DNA of 64,000 bases from Bombyx mori. Taxonomy: Eukaryota > Arthropoda > Insecta > Lepidoptera > Bombycidae. A program made the position numbers and the translations under genes. This document shows, piece by piece, positions 22,850 through 34,569 of this stretch; position 1 is the first letter of the stretch, and every line of letters begins with the position of its first letter. A model generated the notes under the pieces. It did no database searches and was not told the DNA's origin. It saw only the letters and a program-made list of their open reading frames with translations. Location of the stretch: positions 11,160,001 to 11,224,000 of the forward strand of contig NC_085124.1 in the NCBI RefSeq assembly GCF_030269925.1, given 5' to 3'.

Positions 22850-23150
22850 GGGACCTAAAAGTAGGTAACCTAAAGGTAGGTAAAGGTAGGGGGGTAAGAG
22901 ACCGGGCTATGTCGGACTCCGGCGCCTCCAGAGAAGAACAGGGAGAAGAAGAAGACAGGGGTCCTCCTTTTCTCCGAATTCCTGCCGGAAGACTACGCCT
23001 TGAGAAAGGCGCGCGAGGCACTTGCACGGCGTCAGCCACGCAAGAGCTACCCCGCAAAACCGACTACCAACTAAACCCCATCGAGTCCCACCACTCCGAC
23101 TCCACGAAACCCACGGTACCGCACAGTGCGCGCCGAAAAAAGTAGGTACC
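22850..23150 (+). other. GC-rich block with a 78-codon open frame, unidentified
   Basis: This 300-bp island is much richer in G+C than its flanks and is open on both strands. The plus frame 22909-23145 begins MSDSGASREEQGEEEDRGPP and is rich in charged residues, followed by a Ser/Thr/His-rich end. It has no recognised domain. It may be the start of a retroelement ORF1 or a captured exon. Three near-repeats of aggtaggta precede it (22860-22890). Confidence 0.35.
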
Positions 23151-23729
23151 TACAGTTTGAAAAGTGAGCAATCTCATTCAAGTACCGTGCATTGTTTTCA
23201 TGAAATAATTTGTGACGTCCGATTTATGATACAAATAAAAAGTCATCGTTCGTCTGACCGTGTAATAAACGATTTGTTTCGATTTAATGTAATGATTTCG
23301 GATATAGATTGGGTTTTGTGATTTTTATTCGAATAAATTTCTCTTCTCTAGCTTTTGATTTCGTGTCACGTTTTTTTTTTCTAAATATCCGATTAATTGT
23401 ACTATCGCTTATATAGATAATACATATCAATATTAATTCTAAGCACAGAACTTTCAAAAACACATTGAAACAGTTTTAAGGAGTAACTTTATTATTCCAT
23501 CCACACACCCTGGCTTTGGAGGCTTAGAGGTAGTTTTAACAGAAATTCGTCAGGGTTGTACCTTTGAGTCTCCTCACGCGTCCGGTGACGCTGCAAAGGC
23601 GTCCAAGCTTACAGCCAACTCTCTATTAAAAAAAAAAGTAATTACTCCAGAAAACAGAAAATAAGCTTAACCTTCATCTAAAATTTATATGCATTGATAT
23701 TATTGTCAATTTTAGATTTTAAGGCTCGA

Positions 23730-23978
23730 TACTGGTGGTAGGACCTCTTGTGAGTCCGCACGGGTAGGTACCATCCCTCTGCCTATTTCTGCCGTGAAGC
23801 AGTATAATGCGTTTCGGTTTGAAGGGTGGGGCATCCGTTGTAACTATACATAAGGCCTTAAAACTTATATCTCAAGGTGGGTGGCGCATTTACGTTATAG
23901 ATGTCTATGGGCTCCAGTAACCGCTTAACACCAGGTGGGCTGTGAGCTCGTCCACCCACCAAAGCAATAAAAAAAAAC
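23730..23978 (+). mobile_element. Bm1-type SINE, 5'-truncated, with poly(A)
   Basis: Plus-strand copy from the 'gtaggacctcttgtgagtcc' block to agcaataaaaaaaaa. The head is missing. Confidence 0.85.
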
Positions 23979-24404
23979 GCGATTCTTCCTAAAAAATCAA
24001 GTTTTAAGATAGGACATTATTACTATTTCCGAGTTAGCACTATTCTCCGCTTGATTACCCATTGATAAAATGCTAAAAATAGTTATCTTTCACGTTCTAT
24101 TCTGTTCCGTAGTCTCTCCCCTAGGTACAAAGATTCATATTCATAATAAAGGCCGAACGCTCAAAGTATGTATCCGTGCCGTAATAACTTGTCAGAATAT
24201 AATAATGTTTGTGATATTCTTCACCTGTTGTACAATCCCGTCAGTAAGGTCATTGCCGTCTCATTTTGTACGGTTCGAAATGAATAATTTTCTTAGCCAT
24301 GAACTACGGAGTAATCGATTCCGCTACGCGTGGGATCACTATAGTTTCGTAATCGCAATTCATTTTGAATCCGTTTTTTTTTACTGACGTTGAAAAACCG
24401 ATGA

Positions 24405-24618
24405 TGTTTACAACCTACCACACCTACCAAGCCTGCATGGGTAGGTACTAGATACCAATATTCTGCCTATTTCTACCTGGAAGCAGTATCGCGTTTCGGT
24501 TTTGAAGGGTGAGTTGAAGTTAGATGGTAGCATCTGCGTTGCTCATATCTTTCAGCTCTGGTAATAACTTAGGCCGAAGTGGGCCGTGATCTCGTCCAAC
24601 GATTTAAGGAAAACAAAA
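24405..24618 (+). mobile_element. Old, strongly diverged Bm1-type SINE
   Basis: Recognisable by order of blocks: 'gcatgggtaggtac', 'gcctatttctacctggaagc', 'gcgtttcggttttgaagggt', then a decayed tail. Many indels suggest an old insertion. Confidence 0.6.
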
Positions 24619-25179
24619 AATTTAGGCCGCTTTTAGTAAGTAGGTGAGCTACAACGTAAATCTATCTACAGCCATCTCGAGATCTAAGTTTGATTCGTAT
24701 CAGACGGAAGCGGAATATCGACCTCCATTATCAGCATGACCAAATATAAAATTTTATTTTATGTCACTCGAAAAGTGCACGGAGTTTTGAGGTATATCAA
24801 CAAGCCATAATAATAATACATCAACATGATGATCTTTGACTTAAGAAGTAATGTGGACACATTAACACGCATACCTAAAAAGTATTCGTAGTTACTTATG
24901 ACACACATAACAGAAAAAAAAACGTTTAGTTCAGTCGTTAAAGAGAACGACCGTAATTTCACTTGCCGTTATAGCGGTTTGCTTGTAAAATTCACTTATT
25001 GTACTCTATCTCTTTATTGTACTTCAATTGAGTGATTCGCAAAAGTTTACGTCAATTTGAAAAAAAAAAACTTCCTTCCTATTTTTTTTAGGTTAAGTAT
25101 TGTGTTGGATTTCTGGGCTCAAACTCAACTGTTACTCGTAACAGAAGCGTAAATATCATTCGCCATTGCTTTGAAGATA

Positions 25180-25554
25180 CGCCCTGTTTTCCAATTACAA
25201 CACAAGAGCGCATTATGCGGCATAATGCTCAACGATAATATAAACAAAATTTCGATCAATGCCAACTTAAAGAAAAAACACTTGTCAATTTTCTGTCACT
25301 GAGTCGGTATCGATTGCGAGTATCACGCGAAAGCAGTACTTTTGAGAGTGCTCGATCGTTGCTGTAGTTGAAATATTCAACGTTGAGCATTATGCCGCAT
25401 AATGCGCTCTTGTGCTGTAATTGGAAAACTACCGGTGACAGAAAATTGACGAGTGTTTTTTCTTTAAGTTGGCATTGATCGAAATTTTGTTTATATTTAC
25501 GTTGAGCATTATGCCGCATATGTGCTCTTGTGCTGTAATTGGAAAACAGGGACG
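25180..25554. mobile_element. Foldback/MITE element with 120-bp inverted arms and TA flanks
   Basis: The arms at 25180-25299 and 25435-25554 are near-perfect reverse complements, both ending outward in ccctgttttccaattac, and both are flanked by TA (25178-25179 and 25555-25556), as in Tc1/mariner-derived MITEs. Inside, 25381-25429 repeats the outer ~49 bp of the right arm in the same orientation, so the element looks like a nested or duplicated terminus. The open frame at 25256-25561 merely runs through the repeat. Confidence 0.85.
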
Positions 25555-25556
25555 TA

Positions 25557-26385
25557 AACATAATTCTAGTATTACTACGTACCTACGTATTTTTTAGGTA
25601 TTGGAACAGATCGGAATTTGACATTGAATGACTATTTATACAACAGGTTAGGAAGGAAATTCTATTCTTAACGTATTAATATTTATTAGTTTGCTAATTT
25701 TAAAGTTGTAATCTCTTTCAACGACACACAAAATCGAGCATCGGTCAATGTCGCGACGAAATTTTGCAGCAAAATAAGAATAATTTTGCGAACACGTAAA
25801 CTTGCATTATTTACCTTTCTACATTTTACCATCTACATTTCGATGCAGCATCTTAGGAGTCTAATAAGTCTCTTTAATATTCCAGGTGATGATTCATTAA
25901 TGACCATATTAATGACCATTAATGACCACCAATTAATGACATACCAATATATCTTTATTACGCTTAAAGTGAAATGCGAACTACATTAATTTTGTGATAT
26001 TCTTGCTTCGTAATTTTATACAGAATATCTGGACAGCCGGAGTTTCACCCTATTGTTCCTTTTATGGATTATACACGCTGAGTGTGATAGATTTGCAGAC
26101 ATCGATACTATTGTAATTTCACTATTGTTAACAAATGTGCCCAAGAGGTGGGTGATTATTTTTTCTTTTCTTGAATATTTATTTCCGATGAGAACTTACA
26201 ATGTAGTTTTTTATACTTTAAATAAATGGCTCTCCTGATTTAAAAAGGGTTAATGAGTCCAACTACATCACAAACTCCCTTTGAAGCATGAAGCTATTCA
26301 ATATATTTTTAATAATACCAGCCTTTAAATTGGAGCCCAACATTTCTTTGCGGTAGAAATTGTATGGTATATACAATACTTGAAG
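25557..26385. other. No gene recognised
   Basis: AT-rich sequence with a small tandem of 'taatgacca'-like units near 25896-25940. No coding signature. Confidence 0.4.
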
Positions 26386-26636
26386 AACACTTTTTTTTTA
26401 TTGCTTAGGTGGTTGGACGAGCTCACAGCCCACCTGGTGTTAAGTGGTTACTGGAGCCCATAGACATCTACAACGTAAATGCGCCACCCACCTTGAGATA
26501 TAAGCTCTAAGGGTCTCAGTATAGTTACAACGGCTACCCCACCCTTCACACCAAAACACATTACTGCTTCACGGCAGAAATAGGCAGGGTGGTGGTACCT
26601 ATCCGCGCGGACTCACAAGAGGTCCTACCACCAGTG
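26386..26636 (-). mobile_element. Bm1-type SINE, 5'-truncated
   Basis: Minus-strand copy from the T-run at 26390 to the 'cctaccaccagtg' block. It is little diverged and lacks the head. Confidence 0.85.
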
Positions 26637-26639
26637 AAA

Positions 26640-28570
26640 ACTTGAACACTTCCAATTTTCTAATGAACTCTAAGCCGTATTTTACAACTCTAGTGGGAAA
26701 AAGGTTTATCCTTTATTTATAAATAAAGTTACAAATACTCTAGACTGGCATTTCCTATACACGTCCCATAAATTTGTCATAAATTGCGTGCCATGCAAAA
26801 TACATTACGTACTTAAATTTTTTTAGTTTTTTTTATCGTATTAGGAATCACTAGATCGGCTAAACGCTATCTCACTTTCATAGTATTCGTATTTGATTTA
26901 ATACTCATTAGAAATCATAAATGAATTTTCTGTGGTCCATTACCGATTGGTACTTTTAGGTATTTGAACCGCCACTCACGCCTACAGCCATAATTCCTGT
27001 GCCAAAAAGGAAAAAAAAGACTAAGCGATGAAGTTCAATTTAGCCGAGGGAAAGTTGATTCATTAAAAAAAATTTAGGTATAAAAAGATTCAGCTAATGG
27101 CGACTAAGGTGATTACCGTCATATCATACTGATTAACTGTAAACGTGCAAAATTCATAATGACATGTAGTCTTACGGAGCGCTGCGCCCGTGAAACACTG
27201 ACCTTTATTCAAGACATTATTTACGTAAATTAAATTAGGCACACATCGAGAATAATTTGTGTTTTTTGTAGGTTACGGCCATAAGTGTAATCTAATTTCT
27301 CATTCTTGAATTCTGCTTTGTAACAAACATTTATTTTTAGGGTGATAGGAATCTGTGATATTGTTGCGTTCTTCTCAATTCTAATTCAGGAGTTGAAAGG
27401 CGATTAAGTTGAAAAAGAGAATAACAAACCTTGCGGATATGTCCATTAACTATGGGACTGGACATCGAAGTTAACATCCCTGAAATGTTTTAGCCATGAT
27501 TCTGATGAGATGCTTGGCTGATCATTGCTACGATTTTCCTGACTCCTTTCACGTTAATCAGAAAGAAGAAAATAAGAACATTTTCGTTTCTGATATTTTT
27601 CTTAAGCATATTTCACTGTTTAAGACATAAATTCATTCAAAGAATAACCTAATCGATCCCGATCCGTTGCGAGACTTTAATGTCTATGATTACTATTAAT
27701 TTTTTATCTTTTGTGCTCTCATAAATAGTTTTATACTACTAAACTACTTCTGTATATCGTGTGGTTATTTCTAACCAAACTTTGTAGCTTTAAAATTTTT
27801 TTTATCGTCTTTCCTAAATAAAATCCGTACTGTGAGGAACACAGCACGAATGTTGCCATTAGGCTCGCAAGTAGTACGCAAAAGTTACTGTTTCCCGCCG
27901 TTTGTTAAATGACAAAACTGTTACCGTTCCGTTACGCGCAGCCAACGAGCACGAATATAAACATAGCTACAGCTATTCTAACAGTCTAGAGGACGCGATG
28001 CGAACTCACTATAAACTGTACAGAACTAGATAAATTATGTTTAATGTAACGTGTCCCTTTGCCAGTTCATAACCTCGTTAACACGAAATAAATCTGTAAA
28101 ATAAATCTATCAATAACCACCCCAAAGGTGGACCTTTCAAATAGGAACTCTGAGCTTACAGTAATATGAAAAAGTAATACCGTTCAGAGCTACATTTGCC
28201 AGGAACGGTCAGACTTCCTCTTGTGACTATTTATTTTAAACAATTTGTAAACATTAGTGGCAAGTCTAACCGAACTAAATTTGTAGTTACAAAGCCACCA
28301 TTCCCTAAGGACGAAAAGCGCATGACAAGTAAGTGAATATATAAAGTATTTGGGACGTTCCCTCAGTGGGTTATTTTCTCGCATATAACTTCACCATAAC
28401 AAGTCAATATTAAACAGTGAACTATATTGATACGATGTAAATTTCAAAAATACAATTCAAACAATAACGGAGGAGAAAGATGCAAGATTATCCCAATCCT
28501 AATCACACGATCAGTTTTTTTTTTTGCTACCTAATTGACAATAGTCTAAGAGGCTATTCTTTTAAGCGAG
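26640..28570. other. No gene or complete repeat seen
   Basis: Nearly 2 kb of AT-rich, unique-looking sequence. Slightly GC-richer blocks near 27170-27200 and 27840-27970 show no open frame of note. Confidence 0.4.
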
Positions 28571-28574
28571 GTTT

Positions 28575-28735
28575 GATACTTGAACCGATGGGGCTCAACT
28601 TAACAGAAATTGTTAACATCTGCGATACCAAGAACAGTGCTTCGCTGACCTCGCTACCATCGGATCGAAGATCCGGCGAGAAACTCAGTGTATTGTGTCT
28701 GTGGGCGATCTTGGGTTCGAAGGTAGCCAGGCTCA
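28575..28735 (-). mobile_element. Jockey-clade LINE 3'UTR fragment
   Basis: The minus strand matches the 3'UTR of the 4336-4911 copy through the blocks printed as 'aagaacagtgcttcgctgac' and 'gatccggcgagaaactcagt'. It has no coding part and no clear poly(A). Confidence 0.7.
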
Positions 28736-29510
28736 TCTGGTATGGTCACTGTAGCGTTAATAGCGCGATTTATTGCACGATGCTAATCCTATCTACGTCG
28801 AATGTCGTTTTTTTTCTGATCTAACGTCACATATTTTACTTAGAAAACTGGACACAACTCTGAATCGAATTTTACACCCAATCGCTTTTCAACTCTGCGT
28901 TACCTACATTTAGCTTTGCGTTATTTTCTGCCAAATCTGCACTCCCAAATTATGACGCATAAAATATTGGCTGAAAAATTGAAAAAGAGAAATACAAATC
29001 TTAGACACGAGCAGGGTACCATATTTTTCATTACGGAGTCCATTGCGAATATTAAGTGAGAACCCTAGCATAACTTTAGCATTATAGATCCCACATTTAA
29101 ATCTACAAAGCATCATTGACGTAATCAAGTGTTTTTGTGAAAATTAATTGTGCAGTGGACCCGCCAGTACTGTGATAGACCAAGTAAACCTATAATGATA
29201 TAACAATGAGACGAAGGTGTGAGAGTGAAAGTGTTCCGCCGGATTCACATGTGCTCAACAGCCGTTACGTCAGTGACGATAACTGTCGCGAGGTCGCTAT
29301 GAGGTTGTTGACAGAACCCAGTTCTAGCATCTTATTATATTCTCAACGACTAGGATGGTTCGGTGTTAAATAAATCTCGCAAACTATTTTCTGTTGAGGA
29401 CTAAAATTTACTTTCATTGTTACGACATTCCAATCGATTTTGTTTCCTTTCATGGTCGATGTATTCGTCAAACTATAATTATATATAGTCTGTGGGTATA
29501 CAATAGAGTA

Positions 29511-29910
29511 TTTTACGACTTTTTGGCGGGAACGCGAGGAGTGAAATTGTGTGATTTGTTTTATTTTATTTATTCAGTGTTCAGGTTCAAATGTGTAATA
29601 ACGGTGGTTTATTAACTGTTTAATATCTGTGCAAGTGCACAAATGTGGGAAAATGAAACAAAGCAGCTGGACGTAACTTCTCGGTATTCTCCAAAAAATT
29701 CACTGAAAAAATCTGAGTAAATGACCACCATTTTACTGAGATTATATTTCATCCCATATCATCTCATCTAATTTCATTTAATTTCATCCCAGTTGATTAT
29801 TATCTCAAATTAATCATCTTCATTTCATTTCATTTCACTCCATATCATGAAAATAAGAATTAAAATAAGACATGACTTAAAGATCTTAGTAACCAGGTCA
29901 TAAAATCCTA
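29511..29910 (+). repeat. Unclassified dispersed repeat, family C, copy 2
   Basis: This copy is closely similar to the minus-strand stretch 57265-57665. Shared blocks are 'tttttggcgggaacgcgagg', 'ggtttattaactgtttaata', 'aatgaccaccattttactga' and the end 'aaccaggtcataaaatcc'. A run of imperfect ATTTCATCxx/ATCTCATC units at 29745-29860 forms a minisatellite-like segment. No coding frame. It may be a retroelement UTR or a nonautonomous element. Confidence 0.8.
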
Positions 29911-31860
29911 AGTATTTTACTTAAGTATTTTACCGTACTATCTGAGAAAGAAAGAAAGCTGAGCGCAGTAGAATTCTGCTTAGGCAAGCCGCGTGGTCGA
30001 GGATATATCTTTGTAGAACTCAAAAATGGAATTCGAAAAGAGGTCGAAAAAGAATTCCAAATTAAAAAAAGAACACCCGCGTTTATTTAGCACCGTTCAA
30101 AAAACAAATACATTAATCTAATAAGTTTGTTTCATGTTGTAAGAGAAAAAAGTACGTGTTACAAAAACACAAAAAAGCTGATATTTTCGAGACATTCGGG
30201 ACATATTTTCGGGACGCGTTGACTTCCGAAGATTTTCGCTTTTATTTTTATACTGGACATTGTATTTCAGATTCGAGTTATACGAGTATTAAGCGATGAC
30301 AATCTAATTTTATCAAGCATTTTAATACGAATACATGTTATGTTCATCATCATCATTAGACTTAATTAGTCAACGTCAATAAATTAAAGTTACATTCAAT
30401 TAATTTAGAGCTGATTTTACTGACGATACAAGTTAGTCATTAATTATATTAAAACTAGATTAAAACTCTATTAATTAGATCAAATAAATTAATATGATTT
30501 AATTATTTTATTTATCCAAGCTATTTTCTAATGTTTGTTATTGCTTTTTATTTACTTACTTATTTATTATTTTTACTTATACAATCAGTAATTATATAAT
30601 AGTTTCTAATCAAAAAGAACATTGTGGTAAAATGAACATTACATTCGAAATGCCAACAACGTACGCCCTACGCTAAGACCAACACAAGCGGAGCACCAAT
30701 CAATAATGTTTCAAAATCGGGGTTTTAATCCCTTTTTGAAATTGATCAACATAAGTAGTTGATTGAACTTTTGAATATTCTTGGTTATAGACTTCCAATA
30801 ATATTGAACGGGTCTGGAAATTCGACTAGAGATCTTGTCTACGGAACAAGTATAAAGTTAAATAGTCAACAAAAGCTTCACAATTAATTTACAACGAAAG
30901 AGGTTCGATATCGGCACTTAATATCAATAGACTACGATTTACGAACATTGAATACCCGCCTCATTCTGCTACTTAGGGGTCCGGAACTATTATATCAGGA
31001 TTAGAGGCAAAAGGAGTTGACACGTACGAAACAAAAAAAAAAATATTTTTTTTTTTAATTCTGGAAACTTTCATTATACAATATGAAATATTTATTTTGA
31101 AAGTGGCAAATAACACTTAGTGTTGGGTCCAAAAAAAAAGTGAAACATTTATGTAATTATTATGATTTTTACATAACAAGCAAGCTACTTTTTAGTAAAC
31201 GTTATGATAATACTTACGTAGGTACGTATTTTGTGAAAATTAATAAAGTAAACAAAATGGTGCCTTAAACGTTCTACGTAAAAGGCCTCTCTCTTTCTCT
31301 CGTGTTTCATAATGTTCAATTAATATTCTCGATCTTGATGTATTAAATATGGGAAGTCGTAAATACAAAAGTGAATTTATTGAACCATAAACTTAAGATA
31401 CGGTCTCGGTATCTTACGGTGTTTATATCAGTATTACGTTATCTTCCGTTTTGATAATTATCTTTTGACTTATTAGCTAATATGTAATGCTAACGGTCAC
31501 TGTCACCGGTACTATTAATGTCTCAGGCGGGTTTTTTTTAATACCACAGTTCGTAGTAGATCCTCTATCGAGTTTAATTGCTTATGGTTATGTACCACCA
31601 ATAGAATGTTTATCGAAATGTATTCAAAACTCTTTTCCCTCAAAAGCAGTACAGTAAAACGACGTAGATGTAAAATACAGACGTATTGTAATGAACGATG
31701 AACGATTGGTATTGTAATTAATATCTATAATTTTACGCTTAGAGATGTCAATTATAAGACCACAGATTATGTTATTATAAATATTTACGTTGCACAATGA
31801 GCATATATTATTAGAATTGCAAACCTTAGAAAGACTATCTGCTGAGTTATTTTTTATGTA
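29911..31860. other. No gene; Helitron fragment near 30660-30760
   Basis: AT-rich sequence. The stretch 30663-30760 ('cgctaagaccaacacaagcg', 'caaaatcggggttttaatcc') matches the interior of the Helitron at 16811-17339. Nothing else was recognised. Confidence 0.5.
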
Positions 31861-31869
31861 CATACGTTT

Positions 31870-32018
31870 AAATATACATACATATATAGATAATAAACAC
31901 TCCGACAAAGAGCAAACAAACCTGTTCATCATACGAATGTTTGCCTGATGTGGGAATCGAACCAACGGCCCTCGGGCAACAGCCAGAGGCGCTAACTACT
32001 CCATCACCGAGCCAATCA
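31870..32018 (-). mobile_element. tRNA-derived SINE, second family, diverged
   Basis: It shares 'tatagataataaacactccg', gaatgtttgcctga and 'gggaatcgaacc' with the copy at 22440-22685. The B-box complement is intact enough to recognise the tRNA head. Confidence 0.7.
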
Positions 32019-32019
32019 A

Positions 32020-33100
32020 ATTCGGAACCAAAAAAACTAAAGCTGAAAGGTCAAATGCAGTTGGTTATACGATTTTTATCATCTCTATGGACAACTTCAA
32101 AGAGTCATTACAATCGAATGTCATCGTCCCCCTAACTCACTTCATATGATTCTTCACTCCAATCACGTATCAAAAACAGTACATCTCTTTAGGAACGCCC
32201 TCATAGTTTCAGGTGAAACGACCTTGTGCCTATTGTTTTAAAGTTCAAAGCTGTGAAGCGAGTGCTTGTTATTGATTAGTATGTGCACAGCGGGCCGACC
32301 CCGTGCCTGTGACCCAAAGATTCTCGAGCTCGTGTCTAATTGGAGAAAGTCGGGAAAGGTATGAAATAGGAGCAAGATACGATTGATACTACGTGATTGC
32401 TTATTGTTCAGAAGCATAACAACTTTCTACGAAAATGTGACCGGTAGGCGGGAGGTGATTTCGTTACAAAAACATGTGCAAAAAATTACAAACGCAACGA
32501 GCAAATCGACTGACATTCAAGGTATTGACATGTTAAAACAATTTAAAACACTTCGTCACTAAAATGGGATGTGCTTGTAATTGTGACTTAATGCATAAAA
32601 CAATCCGCGTTCGTTACTGTTCTATAGAGGTGCCGTTAGGGACTAGTTCGATAAAAGCACTAGAAACATCCCAAGCGTTACGTTACCGATAAGTAGCGTT
32701 ACTGTAACAGCGTGAGTGGCGTCCCTTTTCTAGGGCTAACCGTTAGCTGGCCGTGACCGTGTCGCGATGACAAGCTGAAACTGCTTTACGACTCGGCTCA
32801 GAGTATTCTGGCCTAACACAGATTTATAAGATTGCTTGTACATGGAATTCTGTGAGCTGCGATGATTTATGGCTCAATTGCATGTGAGCCGAGATAGCTG
32901 TTTGAATTCTCAATATCATAAACGGATAGATGAGATTTATAAAAAAAAAATGTGTTACACTGTAATATTAAAATGTTAGGACCGGTCGTGTTACGAATAT
33001 CGGGTGACTGTTACGGAAAATGTAGATATTGTTAGTAATTTTGATGCGTATTATTTAAGAAATCGCGATTATAAAATTTGAAACTTTTACCAACATTTTT
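32020..33100. other. No gene recognised
   Basis: The sequence at 32640-32800 is GC-richer than its flanks, with repeated cgtta blocks, but carries no long frame. The function of this stretch is not visible. Confidence 0.4.
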
Positions 33101-33102
33101 GT

Positions 33103-33134
33103 CTTCGATCAACAATAGTAACTGTTGATCGAAG
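33103..33134. repeat. Hairpin related to 20696-20729
   Basis: 12-bp perfect arms cttcgatcaaca and tgttgatcgaag flank a short loop. It lies 27 bp upstream of the 5' end of the second Helitron copy. Confidence 0.7.
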
Positions 33135-33161
33135 ATTTTTGCGAAGCACTCAATGTAATAA

Positions 33162-33608
33162 TCTATACTATTATTATTATATTATTATATAAAATTATAA
33201 AAAGGAAAGATTTCTTTGTTTGTTTGTATTGAATAGGCTCCGAAACTACTGAACCGATTTGAAAAATTCTTTCAGTTTGGAAGCTACACTATTCCCGAGT
33301 GACTTCTGCTATAATCTTTTTTGAAAAAAATTAGGAATCCTTACTAAATCTCCAATAATATAACCCAAGGTGTAAAAAAATTACTTAAAATATTCTTTAC
33401 ATCGCGTGCCCTGTGAAAACTATTGATGATAAAATAAAATGTAGTACGACTTTGTAGAACACATTATTATTTAAAAAAGTGTCTCGACAGCATACGTCTA
33501 ACTATTATATTTATGCGGCAATAAGTGTTCTTTTTTTTTTTTTTAAACCGTCAAATATCGTTTAAATTTTTCTTAAAGACCCGAACGGAGCCGGAGCGGG
33601 CAGCATGT
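33162..33608 (+). mobile_element. Nonautonomous Helitron-like element, copy 2
   Basis: It begins with TCTATACTATTATTAT after an A, includes 'gaataggctccgaaactact', and ends with a GC-rich block (aacggagccggagcgggcag) and a CATGT-like terminus. It corresponds end to end with the minus copy at 20213-20624. No Rep or helicase coding. Confidence 0.7.
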
Positions 33609-33609
33609 A

Positions 33610-34301
33610 ATAATTAAAGTTCAATTGACGCACAGGATCTACAAACTCGCGCTTACTGAGAAGGCGTCCGCTATCAGCATTTGCTTTAGATTATGTGGTT
33701 ACGAAGTATGTGATTAATAAACAAATATTAATATAGAGCTTTGCAAATAAACAATGGTGTTCCATTTAGGATAATCAATTATAAATTACACTTTTAAAAC
33801 AGCTTCGTTTAATTTGCCGTTTCATTACTAATGCCAAAAACGATTTTGTTAAAATCTATATTGGTAAAGAGTTTATTATATTTTTGATAATTTAAGATCA
33901 AAGCCTTGCACTATTATAATATATAGCAACACTAAGTTTTATTGTCTTCGAAAACAAATACTATAGTTTGACATACATAAACAAATTCTCGTGTGCACGT
34001 AACCGACAATCTGTGAACAAACAAGGGAGCGCTTATGTTAATTTATGAAGGCGCTTCGAAATTTACTTTACCTACTAGTTTAAGAAACTGGAAGGGACTA
34101 ACCGTTAGTGAAGGTACTGAGGAGAGAAGCTTCCAGAATTCCAAGTATTTCACACGAAAATCAATGACAATCTGTATTTATGGTACTTACCTAACGTGGC
34201 CTAAAATAATACAGAAAATTATCGTTTTTCATTGCTATTATACTTTTCTTTATATACAACGTAATTAGTAGTCAAAATACTGTAGCTTCACAAACAAATG
34301 A
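33610..34301. other. 5' side flank of the Gypsy element, nothing recognised
   Basis: AT-rich host sequence up to the TAAT target duplication of the retrotransposon. No gene seen. Confidence 0.4.
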
Positions 34302-34305
34302 TAAT

Positions 34306-34569
34306 TATAGTGAGGGGTAGATCTCAGGGGTATTTAAAACTATGGGTTAGTCACCAATATCGAATTTCGAATTTTAATCTTCCTTTATCACAAACAATTT
34401 TCAGTTTTAAACAATAATTACATTTAGACGCGGGCGCACGCTATTCACACTCAAAACGGAAGCGCCCGGAACATAGATTATACACTGTTACAAGATTGAC
34501 ATAGATACTAACTATGTATAGCGAGCGGGCATACGGCCGCGAGAGTGACGTACCGGTCGGTTTGCTACA
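34306..34569 (-). repeat. 3' LTR of the Gypsy element
   Basis: 264 bp, starting TGTAGCAAACCGACC and ending CACTATA on the minus strand. The last ~19 codons and the stop of pol lie inside it, so the LTR is partly coding. No length difference from the 5' copy. Confidence 0.95.

Noticed and set aside
25256..25561. 101-codon minus-strand frame
   Set aside because: It lies wholly inside the foldback element and repeats itself because the arms repeat.
29206..29373. 55-codon plus-strand frame (MRRRCESESVPPDSHVLNSR...)
   Set aside because: Compositionally plausible as an exon, but no splice sites, homologue or neighbour supports it.
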